Origin: Macrosoma leucophasiata
Taxonomy: Eukaryota > Arthropoda > Insecta > Lepidoptera > Hedylidae
NCBI GenBank assembly: GCA_036365455.1
Contig: JAWQUS010000001.1
Span: 23,421,001-23,485,000 of the forward strand
Direction of reading: 5' to 3'
DNA: 64,000 nucleotides
The first letter of the stretch is position 1; each line of letters opens with the position of its first letter. Position numbers and translations under genes: made by a program. The notes beneath the pieces are model-generated. The model ran no database searches. It worked only from the letters and a program-made list of their open reading frames with translations, and had not been told where the DNA came from. Of the stretch, positions 32,321-41,258 are shown piece after piece.

Positions 32321-32644
32321 TTATCTCGCGTATATTAAACTAAAATGGTTATTTAAAATCGATGGTTGGCGATTGTCACCAACATGGGATCCAATACTCA
32401 GTAGAATAAAAGCCCAACCGCAACAGTCTGTAAGGCCTCAAGATATAATAAGTAACTTTTGTGTTAATCCTGCACGCTACGCAAGACGATTGCGAAATAG
32501 ATGGAGGTAGCTGCACATAGTAATTTTTCAAACTGCTGTCAGACAAATGCCACCTCAGTCTGCCCGAGACCACGGAAGCTGAAAAGCGACCGAAACGTCG
32601 GGTTCGCTTTAAATAATCATTTTAGTTTAATATACGCGAGATAA
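32321..32644 (+). mobile_element. Terminal-inverted-repeat element, possibly Penelope-like
   Basis: 32321-32357 (TTATCTCGCGTATATTAAAC start) is matched by the reverse complement of 32608-32644 at 36 of 37 positions. Just inside the right end is GACCGAAACGTCGGG (32588-32602). This resembles the GAAACGTCG block common near the ends of Penelope-like elements, where a hammerhead ribozyme lies. A preceding CTGAAAA departs from the ribozyme core CTGANGA, so catalysis is unlikely. Alternatively it is a simple MITE. Confidence 0.5.
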
Positions 32645-32654
32645 AAGTAAATTA

Positions 32655-32862
32655 AAGAAAAAAGAACCTTCTGAGGTCGCCCTCAGAATTATCAGTCCAG
32701 CCGCTTTACCACTAAGCTACCGAAGTCCCACGCCGATGCGTTAAATTTTGCCTTCAGTTTTTGATTTTTAACCGATTTAGGGTCTTTGAAATCCTGAGGT
32801 CGCAGGTTCGATTCCTGCCCGAAGTCAAATTTTTCTTTCCTTTTTTCTTTAATTTCTAAAGT
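32655..32862. mobile_element. Family-D tRNA-like inverted dimer
   Basis: The left arm (minus, to about 32728) and right arm (plus, 32786-32862) are both tRNA-like parts. The right reads CTGAGGTCGCAGGTTCGATT and CCTGCCCGAAGTC followed by TTTTTCTTTCCTTTTTTCTT. The body differs from the 14.7-15.9 kb copies (GGTAGCTTAGTGGTAAAGCG) but the acceptor GACTTCGG/CCGAAGTC is again 8 bp and the tail is shared. Confidence 0.65.
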
Positions 32863-32900
32863 TCATTAGATTTATGCGAAAAATAAATAGTACAATCTAG

Positions 32901-33120
32901 ACCTTTTATTTGGTACACGAAGAATTATTTGGAAAATTATTTTAAAAAATATGTTTTATGTTATGGGACCGACTTTATTAACACTGACGTAGAAGTATCG
33001 CAGCATGAACCTATATGACAATTGACAATAACCCTAACTCAAACCAAGTTAAAAACAAAAGAAGGTGAGTAAATAAAACCTGAAAGCGCAATCCCTTTCC
33101 ATTATGATTTGTTGATGGAG
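32901..33120 (+). repeat. Dispersed repeat, copy 1 of 2
   Basis: Aligns with 38398-38615. Shared blocks include ACCTTTTATTTGGTACACGA, AGTATCGCAGCA, AAGTTAAAAACAAAAG, GGTGAGTAAATAAAACCTGA and AATGATTTGTT or its variant. Same orientation. No coding frame. Confidence 0.7.
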
Positions 33121-33699
33121 CTGTAAACGGCTTTCGACTGAAGTGATGATAATGATGATGATTATCCATCCTGAAGATCGAAGGACTTATAGGACTTTAG
33201 GCCGTACAGTAATAGGAGGTTTAAACTACATTAAAAAAGAAAGATCATAGTAATTTAATTCAATTGTTTTTGTTTTGAAAATAAAATAAATGATTATATC
33301 ATAAAATAGTAATCTACATTTTATTTAAATTAGCCTCAAAAATATCGGTTCGCACCATCGACAAACAATAGGCAATTTTGTTACGGACGAAAGTAATTCT
33401 GTTACATCTTATTACGAAATAAATAATCCATTGAAAGACGTATTGCAATTGTTGGAAAGTGGACCTAACTCTCACGGTTGTAGTACATTGCGAAAGAATG
33501 ACTGAGAAAATAAAAAATATATAAAAATGTTGTCTGATAATGTAACAATTACACATGTCGTCATGGAAATGAGGATACAAGAACAAAGAAAATTAACTCA
33601 GTTTGACGATTTGGGTAAGCATTTTTTAAAATTTATTAATTGTCTGTTCATCACATCAATGATAAAAGTAGAAGTACAGTATAAGGAAATGAGAATGTA
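33121..33699. other. No gene; possible RTE-type tail at its start
   Basis: 33122-33165 (GGCTTTCGACTGAAGTGATG, then GATGAT units) looks like the 3' end of an RTE-type LINE. Frames between 33314 and 33763 have no domain. Confidence 0.35.
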
Positions 33700-33930
33700 T
33701 AAGGGTAGAGATGAAAGTAGAAGGAAAAAGACCCAGAGGCAGAAGCCCATTACGGTGGTCTGACCAGATTCGTTCCACATTGGAAGCCACAGTTTGCCAA
33801 GCCATCCACATCGCCGAAGACAGAACAACATGGCGAAATGTCGTTCGTGATAAAGTAATTCGTCGAGGTCACGACCCTCAAGAAATACGACGCAAGAAGG
33901 AGGACATCAATGATGTAATTTACCACTAGG
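33700..33930 (+). pseudogene. LINE ORF2 C-terminus fragment
   Basis: A frame ending at the TAG at 33927 reads MKVEGKRPRGRSPLRWSDQI, then CQAIHIAEDRTTWRNVV. The GKRPRGRxPLRWxDQI and AEDRxxWRxxV blocks are the hallmark C-terminal tail of RTE-like and related LINEs. No reverse-transcriptase core is attached. It encodes nothing complete. Confidence 0.68.
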
Positions 33931-34424
33931 GTTAGATCTTGCCGCCACTAGTGGGTGGTGGGGTCGTCACGTGCCGATGCCAATAAGTGTACAATTAGCA
34001 ATTATAAAAGTGTATTGATTTATTTTACAGTACAGCGTGACCTAAACACACACTTTACGCACGCCCAACCGTGACTTAAGATGCCTATTTCTGCTCGGTG
34101 CGTAAAGTATTAAGCCGCAGTTTAAGCACGTTTTTCTGTGACGTATATTGTCAATTTCTGAACGTTGCGTCAATCAATCGACAACTTCAACTTCACTCAT
34201 GCATAAAAAATGTAAAAATGTGTTATTATAAATAACTGCACTGTCACACCAACTGCACAATCAAAAACAAGACTGTGCAAATAGACGAAAGTGGTTAGTA
34301 TCCTTATTGATAAAATAATTGAAATAAAAGATTACAATACTTTGGTCTCTGGTAATATTTTGTCCCCGTGCAAAGCCGGGCCGGTCGCTAGTGTACTATA
34401 ACATTTGCCTACTGTAACATTTAT
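33931..34424. other. No gene; Helitron-type end
   Basis: 34350-34391 reads TTTTGTCCCCGTGCAAAGCC and GGGCCGGTCGCTAG followed by T, a CTAG end of the Helitron type (plus orientation). The rest is unassigned. Confidence 0.35.
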
Positions 34425-34612
34425 ATGAAAACCAGAGGTCAAGATGCAGATCTGTTGCCACCCTTGAGACCTTGATGTTAGACCTTAGAGTTGTTATGTT
34501 TCTGTGATAATTATTGTTGTTTCGTGAATAGTATAATAGCGGGATCATACATAACCATATAATCTGAACACAATAGTGCTCAAGACTACCATGTGCCTAC
34601 GCCCTCGAGCGC
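34425..34612 (-). mobile_element. SINE-A copy, old, ends missing
   Basis: ACCAGAGGTCAAGATGCAGA, TTGCCACCCTTGAGACCT, ACACAATAGTGCTCAAGACT and TGTGCCTACGCCCTCGAGCG keep SINE-A order. Confidence 0.65.
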
Positions 34613-34617
34613 CTTCC

Positions 34618-34760
34618 GATCATAGAGCAACGCGGGCCCCCGGTCGTGGTGGACCACGCGGGCCCCCGGTCGCGGCGGACCGGAGGGGAGTAGCCATACG
34701 CAGGCTATCCCCTCTGTCAAAGTACAAGATCAAATGCTTTAATCTTGTACTTTGACAGTA
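34618..34760 (+). repeat. Repeat-E copy with internal duplication
   Basis: CGCGGGCCCCCGGTCG is present twice in tandem (34632 and 34660), then GGACCGGAGGGGAGTAGCCA. Continues as CTATCCCCTCTGTCAAAGTA, shared with 52030. Confidence 0.7.
34714..34758. repeat. Perfect hairpin, 17-bp stem
   Basis: CTGTCAAAGTACAAGAT (34714-34730), an 11-nt loop, exact reverse complement at 34742-34758. The sister repeat-E copy at 52040 has CTGTCAAAGTACAAG without the returning arm, so the arm is new to this copy. Confidence 0.85.
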
Positions 34761-35389
34761 ACAGCAAACAGCAAACTAGTTGCAGCTGGACTGCTCATTA
34801 GACTAAATCTAGTTGTGCGACTGAACGGATGTCCAAAAAAATGCTAATTTGCTGTGTTGTTTACTGTAAAAAGAGATCTAACACATCAAGCTTAAGGTAT
34901 AAAATGCCAAAATATCGGTCGTGTTGTTTCGGACTGATATAAACAACACAGTCGGGCGCAATGTTTGGTTTGCCTTATACGATACGGGGATCGGTCGAGC
35001 GACTGATCCGAGTTCGTTTCCGAGAAGCCGCTGTCGCCGGTGCCGCTTATCGATAGTGTTGTTGTCGGTTTGTGGATAGTTATCGATAAATATTGCAAAA
35101 GAGTCTCATACACAGAGACATTTTTGAGATTAAATTTTCTTATTATTATATTATGTTGTAGTTGTATTCGCCACAAGCTGCTCTGAGCCACCGTTATTAG
35201 TTATTACTATTCGCTCATTTATTTTTGTTCTTATTAAGTATTTTAAGCTATTGCATAGCTTCTATCGCGGGCCTTGAGCGCGGGGACCGAATTCAGAAAT
35301 TCCGTAACGCAAAAAACCGGACGCTCCGGATTAAAAATTTTAAACTCATTTAAAGAAAGTCATGTATTATTCCGCCGTCCGACCTCGTG
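34761..35389. other. No gene recognised
   Basis: The minus-strand 99-codon frame at 34892-35191 has no domain. 34970-35060 is GC-richer and single-copy here. Confidence 0.4.
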
Positions 35390-35478
35390 GGTCGCGTGGC
35401 CGAGCGGTCTAGGCGCTGGTTTAAAGCACCATTTCTCATCAGTCTTCGGAGGCGTGGGTTCGAATCCTACCGCTGCCA
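35390..35478 (+). tRNA. tRNA-Leu-like pseudogene, anticodon position AAA
   Basis: GCGTGGCCGAGCGGTCTAGG (A box and D arm) and GGGTTCGAATCCTACC (B box and T arm) match eukaryotic tRNA-Leu of the AAG/TAG type. The CTTCGGAG variable arm is present. The anticodon loop reads TTAAAGC, giving AAA where Leu(AAG) has AAG. There are about ten extra bases between the anticodon stem and the variable arm, one D-loop base is missing, and one acceptor pair is broken. A poly-T stop lies close downstream. The defects argue for a pseudogene. Alternatively it is the head of an unrecognised SINE. Confidence 0.68.
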
Positions 35479-35767
35479 AGATTGTTTTTGTTAATTTTTT
35501 TTTATTGTTTGTTCCATTCAATATTTAAAACGTGGTTAATATTAATAGAAAATTATTGTTCCATTTTCCTATTTTTTTTTCTTTTATTTGCATTTTATTT
35601 TGTTTTGCATAATTTCAGATAATTATGTAAATGCAATAGCTTTACCGCGGCAGTCCCCGAGTGCCAGACGTCTTTTTTTAACATACATAGTAGTTATAAA
35701 AAAGCAAATACATATAAAAAAATAAAATTATTACATTTTTGTAATATTGTGGGTTTTATTTGAATAC
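35479..35767. other. No gene recognised
   Basis: T-rich DNA after the tRNA-like sequence. Confidence 0.4.
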
Positions 35768-36010
35768 TAGCTGTGCCCGCGACTTCGTTCGCGTGGAAAA
35801 GTGACTTTGGGCAGCTTTATTGGATATAAATATAGGTAAATTTTGGATTATAAACACTTTTGGTTAGTTAAAAAAATCTGGTTTACGTTAATGCTTCTCT
35901 ATACATGATATTGTATAGACGCATTGATGGCCATCGGATATGAAAGCACATAGGCTGCTAGTATTGCGAACACGTGACAGAGTCACATGTAACTGACCGA
36001 CCGAAAATCT
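35768..36010 (-). mobile_element. Helitron 3' end with helicase relic
   Basis: Minus-strand codons from about 36010 to 35888 read RFSVGQLHVTLSRVRN, then TSSLCAF and a TAA. This matches helicase motif VI of Helitron Rep/Hel proteins (FSHGQLYVALSRVR as I recall it). Some 115 bp downstream the element ends CGAACGAAGTCGCGGGCACAGCTAG at 35768, followed by T. This physically links the widespread ACTAGCTGTGCCCGCGAC end to a Helitron helicase. The 5' side is cut at 36008 by another element. Confidence 0.72.
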
Positions 36011-36220
36011 AAACTAATATTATAAAGCTGAAGAGTTTGTTTGTTTGTTTGAACGCGCTAATCTCAGAAACGAATGGTCCGATTTGAAAAAATCTTTCTA
36101 TATTAGACAGTTCATTTATCGAGAAGGCTTGTGTCGATATAACACTAACACTATATATCATCACGGTAAGACGAATAGGAGCGGAGCACCATGAACCACC
36201 AACGCCACTAACGCCACCAA
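36008..36220 (+). mobile_element. Helitron-type 5' end, fragment
   Basis: Begins TCTAAACTAATATTATAAAG after an A, then GTTTGTTTGTTTGAACGCGC and TTTATCGAGAAGGC. These are features I associate with a common lepidopteran repeat. No CTAG end was located, so the right limit is arbitrary. Confidence 0.4.
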
Positions 36221-36467
36221 TGCCGCCAACACTACTAACGCCAACAACACCATCAACGCCACCAACATTATCAACGCCACCAACGCCTTCAACGCCATTA
36301 ACAAATTGTCAAGGCGGGTCGTGCTCTAATTTTGAGTCACAAACAATGGAGGATTCGTTTGATTCCGACGAAGTATGGTGCGATACATCGCTATTGACGC
36401 AATTGACTTGCATCCAAAATGAAGATGAAGAAGAAGCAGGGGAAGAAGAACAAGAATTTGAAACTTA
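36108..36467 (+). other. Open frame with Thr-Pro repeats, doubtful
   Basis: An open stretch runs from about 36108 to the TAA at 36465. The codons translate a CCAACG minisatellite (36192-36300) into PTPSTPPTLSTPPTP. They then give a unique acidic end (MEDSFDSDEVWCDTSLL, NEDEEEAGEEEQEFET). The first ATG is at 36220. The upstream part is derived from the flanking repeat. Nothing identifies a function. It is probably chance plus repeat, but the non-repetitive acidic C-terminus keeps it worth noting. Confidence 0.25.
36192..36302 (+). repeat. CCAACG-type minisatellite
   Basis: Imperfect repeats of CCACCAACG and variants, about 18 hexamer-like units. Confidence 0.85.
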
Positions 36468-37236
36468 AGAATCAGACCAATGAACTTCAACACTTTTTTT
36501 TAATTTACATCGCTTTGATCTTTTCCAATCTTTGAAATTTTTCGTTATTTTGCAATAGTTTTACATTAAACAGGATCACAACTGACCCGTGGGGTAGGCA
36601 CTACTGGGAAAACCACATTAAAAAAAACGCGCTAAGTACACTACTACCTCATAGGTGGTTTGGAAAAGTGTGCATATTGTGTCGATAACAACTTTTATAA
36701 CTTTTTGAATCGTTATATCTCAGAAACGGTGGCTCATAAGAAAAAAAGTATTGATACATTTTTTATAGATAATTTTATGATCTACAATTTTTGCCCGGGA
36801 TACTCTTATGATAGAACTTACCCTTTTGCTGAAAATCGCAAAAAACTCTTTTTTTTTTTACCTTTGACCTTGAATATTTTTTTTTCCATACACGGGAATG
36901 ATGGGGAACTTCTAGATATTGCTTATAATTATGATTTGAACAATTTCACTGAAATTCAGCTTGTTGGGACTGTATGTAACTTCACTCTCATTTTTTGGTT
37001 TAAATTGACCGAACTATACCTACGTGCGCATAACGCGACAAGATTATTTGTTAAATTGGTAGTACATAATAAATAAAGTCCATCTTTATAATAATACAAA
37101 GTGTATTTCATATAAATCTTATTTCCCAGAGTTAAGTAGTTTATCGATAAAATTTATCGACACTTGTCGCAACTATGGTTTTTAGGACTTGTCGATGTAG
37201 TTGCATCATTCTATTACAATATTATGACACGGAATG
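36468..37236. other. No gene recognised
   Basis: A 138-codon frame at 36660-37076 is Phe/Asn-rich from AT-rich DNA. Its start (TATATCTCAGAAACGGTGGC) is a repeat-like phrase. Not accepted as a gene. Confidence 0.45.
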
Positions 37237-37462
37237 ATTACATGTGTGTGTGAAATTGTTGGTATGTTTTGTTAAAGTCAAGGTGTGAGTTTCGGAGTAA
37301 TAGACGATTTTTGTTGTGTGTGAATTTAAGAAGAAGAAGAAGAAGAAAGTGTTGTTCCCCCCGCAAAAAATGGCAGACTATTTTGTTTCGGTAAAACACG
37401 CTATGGCTACTCCACTCCGGTCCGCCGCGACCGGTGGCCCGCGTTGCTCTATGTTTCCGATC
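37237..37462 (-). repeat. Repeat-E copy
   Basis: Reverse complement of 31796-31996, with an (AAG)n tract at 37330-37347 and GCGACCGGTGGCCCGCGTTG at the end. Confidence 0.7.
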
Positions 37463-37976
37463 AACAATTTTCACTTTTGCTGATCCAACAAAGTTATAAT
37501 TCTCAGCCGAGTACACACGAAGGCTATCTAAGAAAATCATAATTTTCGACTGACTACACATCTACGTCGATGTGCACTGACCTTACAAGGTATCACGTAT
37601 TCAGCTCAGGCCACATAATTAAATTTAATTTTGATCATCGCAGATGTGGTTTCGATAATTTCTCAGTCGCCACTTATGGTTTAAACGCGGCGTGCCAATT
37701 TTATGTTTGCTTTCGCAATTATGTTGTTATATGTGATGTAAAGTTCTAGTTTATTTTTAAGAATCGGTTTAATTTTATCACTGCGTTCCGTGAAGCAATA
37801 TGATTTTATTGTACGTTGGTTCATGGTAAAATCATTGTTAGCTTTAATTTGTTTTTTAGTTACTTAAATTGAGAAGGAATGATTTTATGTTACTGGTACT
37901 TACTTATAAAACAAAAGACCAAAAAAGATGAAAACTAGCCAAGTGCGAGTCGGACTCGCGTTCGCATTGTTCTTTG
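37463..37976. other. No gene recognised
   Basis: Unassigned. 37935-37960 carries CCAAGTGCGAGTCGGACTCG as at 5667. Confidence 0.35.
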
Positions 37977-38180
37977 CTTTTTATTTTACGCTTACACTCA
38001 CAGCCCCACAGTAGGTATAAACCTGTGTCGTGGGTGCCGTTGTACACATACAACACATACACAAACACCCAAACCCGAAACAAATATCTGTAGGCCATAC
38101 AAATATTTGTCCCGGTGAGGGAATCGAAAACGCGATCCTTCGAATCAAACGGTCATCTCACACCGCTGGACTAACCAGGT
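37977..38180 (-). mobile_element. SINE-C copy (tRNA-headed)
   Basis: On the minus strand the head is ACCTGGTTAGTCCAGCGGTG, then GATGACCGTTTGATTCGAAG and a B box decayed to GTTTTCGATTCCCTC. The body is CAAATATTTGTATGGCC, then GGGTGTTTGTGTATGTGTTG and GTGAGTGTAAGCG. The family resembles known lepidopteran tRNA-derived SINEs. Confidence 0.78.
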
Positions 38181-38397
38181 CGTTTTTCTACGTTACTTTT
38201 GTTATACATGATGACATACACTCGTGATGACATAGATTTCTGATAGGTATATGTATTCCTGTAATTTATCGGCAACGGACTATATTCTTTATTTGTTCAA
38301 AAGTTTAGCAGTAGTTTCAGAAAAAAAGCAATAGAGGTAATATTTCAAAATATTTATTTTAATTGTTGATTAAAAACATTTTTCAGAACCTCACATC
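38181..38397. other. No gene recognised
   Basis: Unassigned. Confidence 0.35.
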
Positions 38398-38615
38398 ACC
38401 TTTTATTTGGTACACGAAGATAATAAGCAAAATTGTTTTTAAAAAATAATTTAGATGTTCTGGGACTGAGTCTGTTAACACTGCCGTGAGTATCGCAGCA
38501 CGAACCTATGTGACAACTGACAATATAATCCTCATAAGCCAAGTTAAAAACAAAAGTAGGTGAGTAAATAAAACCTGAAAGAGCAATCCCTCTCCTTAAT
38601 GATTTGTTAATGGAG
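38398..38615 (+). repeat. Dispersed repeat, copy 2 of 2
   Basis: Partner of 32901-33120. Roughly four fifths identical by eye. Confidence 0.7.
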
Positions 38616-38733
38616 CAACTGAACGTCGTGTTCTATAACTTGTCTGTGTTTTTAATCCAAATAATCTGTCGTTTTTAGTCAAAAGACCGAAATACAAAAC
38701 ATAGGCTCATATTTTTTTTTAATATTTGTTATA

Positions 38734-39202
38734 CAGGGTTGGTTGAAATTAGCGCATTCCCTCTTGCAGGTAGCATCTCTATATGAATCCCAACAACATC
38801 TGTTCTACGATTTTTTACAAATCTTGATAATAAACAAAATAAAATATAAATGCAAAATTTAAAAAGTTCAAAATATCATTGCCGCCGCTGCGTTCACCCC
38901 GCAACCCGCTGCTTTTTTTTTTTTTTAGTTCGGCCTTTGTCTAATCGGCCTGTCTTGAGACGGCACTAGTCTACTTCACCGGGCAATCGGCGAGCGCAGA
39001 AGGCGCCCCAGCCTAAATACAAGTTAGCGCAACTGCCTAAGGGTGACCCATGCGTTGCCAAAGATGCATGGCATACCTACGCTCAGAGTAAATGCCAGTT
39101 ATATGAGAAAATCTAAATTTTAAAAACGATTAATTTTAAAAAGTCGTAGAACAAATGTTGTTGGGATTGATGTATAGAGGTTGCTTATTTCAATTAACCC
39201 TG
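38734..39202. mobile_element. MITE with CAGGGTT ends and long inverted repeats
   Basis: The left arm from 38734 (CAGGGTTGGTTGAAATTAGC ... ATCCCAACAACATCTGTTCT) is matched by the reversed right arm ending at 39202 (AATTAACCCTG ... AACAAATGTTGTTGGGATT). Arms are about 75-80 bp with several mismatches. TA or TATA flanks both sides. A second element is nested inside. No transposase. Confidence 0.75.
38912..39088 (-). mobile_element. Retroposon fragment nested in MITE
   Basis: A run of about 15 T at 38912-38926 is followed by TTCGGCCTTTGTCTAATCGG and GGGCAATCGGCGAGCGCAGA. Reversed, this is a GC-rich sequence ending in poly(A), as expected for a LINE or SINE 3' end. The right limit is uncertain. 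Confidence 0.5.
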
Positions 39203-39249
39203 TATATTAATATATGACACATTGATGGAAACCTTGATTGTTATTTCAG

Positions 39250-39398
39250 TCAATTACGTCTCGGACTAAGATTACACCAGTAAGCGGAACGCAGCCCCCA
39301 TTCCATCCCATGGTCGAAACCTGCAACGTGGCTTTTTAGCGCACGTCTTGCTGCGGCCTTAAATTAGTGACCGTTAAATAAAGCCACCGCAGGACATC
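39250..39398 (+). repeat. Direct repeat of 149 bp, copy 1
   Basis: About nine tenths identical to 39852-40000, 602 bp downstream (TCAATTACGTCTCGGACTAA start, GGACATC end). It opens with TTATTTCAG in front and gives 30 open codons (SITSRTKITPVSGTQPPFHP, then VETCNVAF) before TAG. It could pass for a terminal exon, but see findings. Confidence 0.8.
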
Positions 39399-39409
39399 AC
39401 GACGAAAAT

Positions 39410-39750
39410 TTGCAATTTAAAGCTTAATAAGTCACGAACAGTTAACTAAATCGAAAAATGATGTTTGCATAATATTTTTAAAAGACCTATCCAACGATAC
39501 CCCACACTAAATGAAAATCAAAAATTAAAAAAAAAATATCCGCGAGTTACTAGTAGAGTACCCTAAAAATTCTTTTTCACGGTTTTATTCTACCACTTTT
39601 TTGGCGTGATTAAGGTGTATACTTGTGCCAAATTTCAAGTCTCTAGTACTAATCGTTTTTGCGCTAAACCGCGGGCGGACAGACAGACACACAGACAGAC
39701 GGACATGGTGAAACTATAAGGGTGCCTTGTTTACTACGGAACCCTAAAAA
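39410..39750 (+). repeat. Dispersed repeat F, copy 1
   Basis: Aligns with 46780-47125: TTAAAGCTTAATAAGTCACG, ATCGAAAAATGATGTTTGCA, TTATTCTACCACTTTTTTGG, GGACAGACAGAC runs, GTGAAACTATAAGGGTGCCT and TTGTTTACTACGGAACCCTA. It is the 3' part of a common dispersed element of unknown class. Confidence 0.72.
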
Positions 39751-39851
39751 CGATAAAAAATAAAACGTACCTAGTTGTTAACATAATTTTGTTGATACGT
39801 ATCATTTATTATGTAACTTATTAATTTAATTATCCTTTGTAGAGTTCTTCA

Positions 39852-40000
39852 TCAATTACGTCTCGGACTAAGATCACACCAGTAAGCGAAACGCAGCGCC
39901 CATTCCATCCCGTGGCCGAAACCTGCAACGTGGCTTTTTAGCGCACGTCTTTTTCCGGCCTTAATTTAGTGACCGTTAATTAAAGCCGCCGCTGGACATC
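39852..40000 (+). repeat. Direct repeat of 149 bp, copy 2
   Basis: Same length as copy 1. The same 30-codon frame is open, with four amino-acid changes and one silent change. Confidence 0.8.
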
Positions 40001-40232
40001 GCCCAATATGTCCATTTTTGTCTTATCAGACCGGATTGGGTCGTGTGATAATTTAAGGGTGAGATATTTAAGCTGCGTTGTAGAATTTTACCTTTTCTTT
40101 ATTGTATGACGTAACCGCGGCGTTTCGCAAGAAGATGCGCCAAGAAATTTACATGTATTCAAATGCACACACCTATGTTATATATATACCCACCACACCT
40201 ATATTTTTGCGTTCCATGGTAGCGTATCATGG

Positions 40233-40693
40233 ACATTAACAAACTCCAAGCCATTTTTAAAGACAAAAGTCCTTAACCAGTGCGTTTTACTGGTGATGTT
40301 CTACGGTGCCGAGACGTGGTCTCTCACTATGGGTCTCGTAAGAAAACTCCAAGTCACTCAGCGGTCAATGGAAAGGGCTATTCTCGGCGTTTTCCTACTG
40401 GATCGAATCAGAAATGAAGAAATCCGTAGGCGAACGAAAGTCACTGACATAGCCAAGCAGATCTTCAAGCTGAAGTGGCAATGGGCAGCGCACATAGCTC
40501 GGAGAACCGATAGCCGCTGGGGCAGAAAGGTTCTCGAGTGGAGACCACGTGTCGGCAAGCGCAGCGTGGGACGTCCACCTGCAAGATGGACCGACCTAGT
40601 CAAGGCTGCAGGTACCCACTGGATGCTCGTCCCTTACATGGTCGGCATGGAGGTCATTGGAGGAGATGGGACTGATATGAAGAAGCAATCTTT
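40233..40693 (+). pseudogene. RTE-type LINE ORF2 C-terminal fragment
   Basis: Codons from about 40240 read KTKVLNQCVLLVMFYGAETW, then QVTQRSMERAILGV, RNEEIRRRTKVTDIAKQIFK, WAAHIARRTDSRWGRKVLEW and GKRSVGRPPARWTDLVKAAG. This is the segment after reverse transcriptase in RTE-type LINEs, here in one open frame (from the ATG at 40293). The natural end is lost. The last codons (LLVVELE) are SINE-A sequence read through to a stop at 40713. It is both 5'- and 3'-truncated and not functional. Confidence 0.85.
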
Positions 40694-40747
40694 ACTGGTG
40701 GTAGAGCTCGAGTGACGAATCTCGCTATCTCTACTTGCCGCTAAGTT
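40694..40747 (+). mobile_element. SINE-A 5' fragment
   Basis: CTGGTGGTAGAGCTCGAGTG, then a deletion to CTACTTGCCGCTAAG. Joined in frame by chance to the RTE fragment. Confidence 0.7.
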
Positions 40748-40757
40748 CTCGATTTTT

Positions 40758-40983
40758 TTGCGTTTTTTATACGCTTATACTCCCAGCCCTGCCTAGTTTA
40801 TACACTAGGTATAAACCTGTGTCGTGGTTGCCGTTGTACACATAAAACACATACACAAGCACCCAGACCCGAAACAAATATCTGTAGGCTATACAAACAT
40901 TTGTCCCGGTGCGGGGATAGAACCCTTCGACCGACCCTTCGAATCAAACGGTCGCCTCACACCGCTGGACTAACTGAGTCCTC
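40758..40983 (-). mobile_element. SINE-C copy
   Basis: Head on the minus strand is GGACTCAGTTAGTCCAGCGG, then GGCGACCGTTTGATTCGAAG. Body as in the other copies. It has a short tandem expansion (TAGTTTATACACTAGGTATA). Confidence 0.78.
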
Positions 40984-40997
40984 AAAACAGTTCAGGA

Positions 40998-41258
40998 CCG
41001 GTAGTAGAGCTCCAGTGACGGAGCTAGCGGGCGTAGGCACCACCGCATTACCTAATATACGTACTTGCCGCTAAATGGTAGTGTTCCGGTCAGGTGGTAA
41101 TGTACGGCCCTGTAATTTCCGGCACAGAGGCATAACACTTTAGGCCTCAGGAGTGGTAACGCATCTGCATTTTGACCTTGGTCTTTGTGTGGGTGTCTGT
41201 CTATAGGCTGCAGTCATCACTTAACATCAAAGTGAACTGCATGCTTGTTTGAAAAAAA
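40998..41258 (+). mobile_element. SINE-A copy, near full length
   Basis: GTAGTAGAGCTCCAGTGACG to GCATGCTTGTTTG plus an A run. The CAGCACTATCGT block is deleted. Confidence 0.85.

Noticed and set aside
34350..34391. Functional promoter from the GC-rich patch
   Set aside because: It matches a Helitron-type end. No core promoter elements were seen.
36660..37076. 138-codon plus-strand frame
   Set aside because: Phe/Asn/Ile-rich translation of AT-rich DNA with long T runs. No domain; begins in repeat-like sequence.
39250..40000. LTR-like direct repeats of a very small LTR element
   Set aside because: The repeats lack TG...CA ends, no primer-binding site follows copy 1, and the DNA between is a known dispersed repeat.
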